Source: Candidatus Aenigmatarchaeota archaeon (lineage in GTDB: Archaea > Aenigmatarchaeota > Aenigmatarchaeia > CG10238-14). Taken from it: a DNA stretch of 5,591 nt. Location: contig JAPLUX010000075.1 of the NCBI GenBank assembly GCA_026397455.1, forward strand, positions 1 to 5,591, read 5' to 3'. The notes beneath the pieces are model-generated. The model made no database searches. It was not told the DNA's origin and saw nothing but the letters and a program-made list of their open reading frames with translations. The stretch's first letter is position 1, and every line of letters starts with the position of its first letter. Positions 5,213-5,591 of this stretch are shown piece after piece. Position numbers and translations under genes: made by a program.

Positions 5213-5573
5213 AAAAGCGCAGTTTTTTATCCTAACAACTGTTGTAATAGTCGGTGTTTTTTACACTTTGAGTAAATATATAAACCCTTATGCTTTCGTT
5301 TCTACTTCCGAACCGATCGTCGGTGGAGAAGAATCTTTTTTTGACAACGTGAAAGAGAAGGCAATAAAGACTGTTACCATAAGTTCTACAAACACTACTA
5401 TATTAAGAGACAATCTAGAAAACTATAAGATTTTTGTGATGAATATGTCCAGTGAAAAAGGATATGATTTGAGTTTCAGCTACACTGTTGGATTAACTAA
5501 TGTAAATGTTAGCATGGTTTTATTGTCACAAAAAACTACATTAACGTCAAAGTTTACTATCCCTAGACCTTGA
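5193..5573 (+). CDS. Pilin-like protein with class III signal peptide
   Basis: Small membrane-anchored extracellular protein of 126 residues, family not recognised. The N-terminus is MHNSSSRKAQ followed by a hydrophobic segment at about 11-26 (FFILTTVVIVGVFYTL). A basic pair, Ala, then Gln and a hydrophobic stretch is the arrangement cut by archaeal prepilin peptidase (expected between A9 and Q10). The remainder is Ser/Thr/Asn-rich with beta-like character and several N-x-S/T sequons (NTT, NMS, NVS), as in surface proteins. ATG 5193 is preferred over GTG 5181 because CGGTGA (5179-5184) lies eight bases before it and because this leaves a short, basic leader. It overlaps the DUF424 gene by 20 bases. 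It could instead be a non-pilin anchored protein of the same export type. Confidence 0.7.
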   Translation: MHNSSSRKAQFFILTTVVIVGVFYTLSKYINPYAFVSTSEPIVGGEESFFDNVKEKAIKTVTISSTNTTILRDNLENYKIFVMNMSSEKGYDLSFSYTVGLTNVNVSMVLLSQKTTLTSKFTIPRP

Positions 5574-5591
5574 TTTTTAACCGATCAATTT

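Noticed and set aside
5570..5588. TTGAT/ATCAA inverted repeat after the last gene as a terminator
   Set aside because: The stem is only five AT-rich base pairs with a nine-base loop, and the window ends there.

Overview
The window is archaeal. It carries a TATA-binding protein, an archaeal MCM replicative helicase, the beta subunit of translation initiation factor aIF2, a histone-fold protein, the archaea-restricted family DUF424 and a class III signal-peptide (pilin-like) protein. The DNA is strongly AT-rich, and likely promoters look like BRE/TATA elements rather than bacterial -35/-10 boxes. The histone argues against most Crenarchaeota. Small N-terminally anchored proteins of the 'KAQFF' type are common in DPANN archaea, so a DPANN or related low-GC lineage is a reasonable guess, but the window does not prove it.

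Layout. Positions 1-112 are the tail of an upstream intergenic region, with two adjacent inverted repeats and a TATA-rich promoter. Positions 113-2681 (+) hold tbp and mcm, overlapping by 14 bases and probably co-transcribed. Positions 2682-2794 hold a short, possibly decayed reading frame and a perfect 10-bp hairpin that sits between convergent genes. Positions 2795-3229 (-) hold an unrecognised 144-residue gene whose isoleucine codon use differs from its neighbours. Positions 3230-3371 are a divergent promoter region. From 3372 to 5573 (+) there are five tightly packed genes: an RPA-like OB-fold/winged-helix protein, aIF2 beta, a histone-fold protein with a coiled-coil tail, DUF424 and a pilin-like membrane protein.

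How the genes fit together. This is an information-processing cluster: transcription initiation (TBP), replication (MCM, probable ssDNA-binding OB protein), translation initiation (aIF2 beta) and chromatin (histone). Linkage of replication and translation genes is a known theme in archaeal genomes. The minus-strand gene breaks the cluster and may be a later arrival.

The most notable items are the coiled-coil-tailed histone, which probably starts at TTG 4571; the near-identical C-terminal ends of MCM and the OB-fold protein; and the disturbed junction behind mcm. I see no evidence for a wholly new multi-gene system here.
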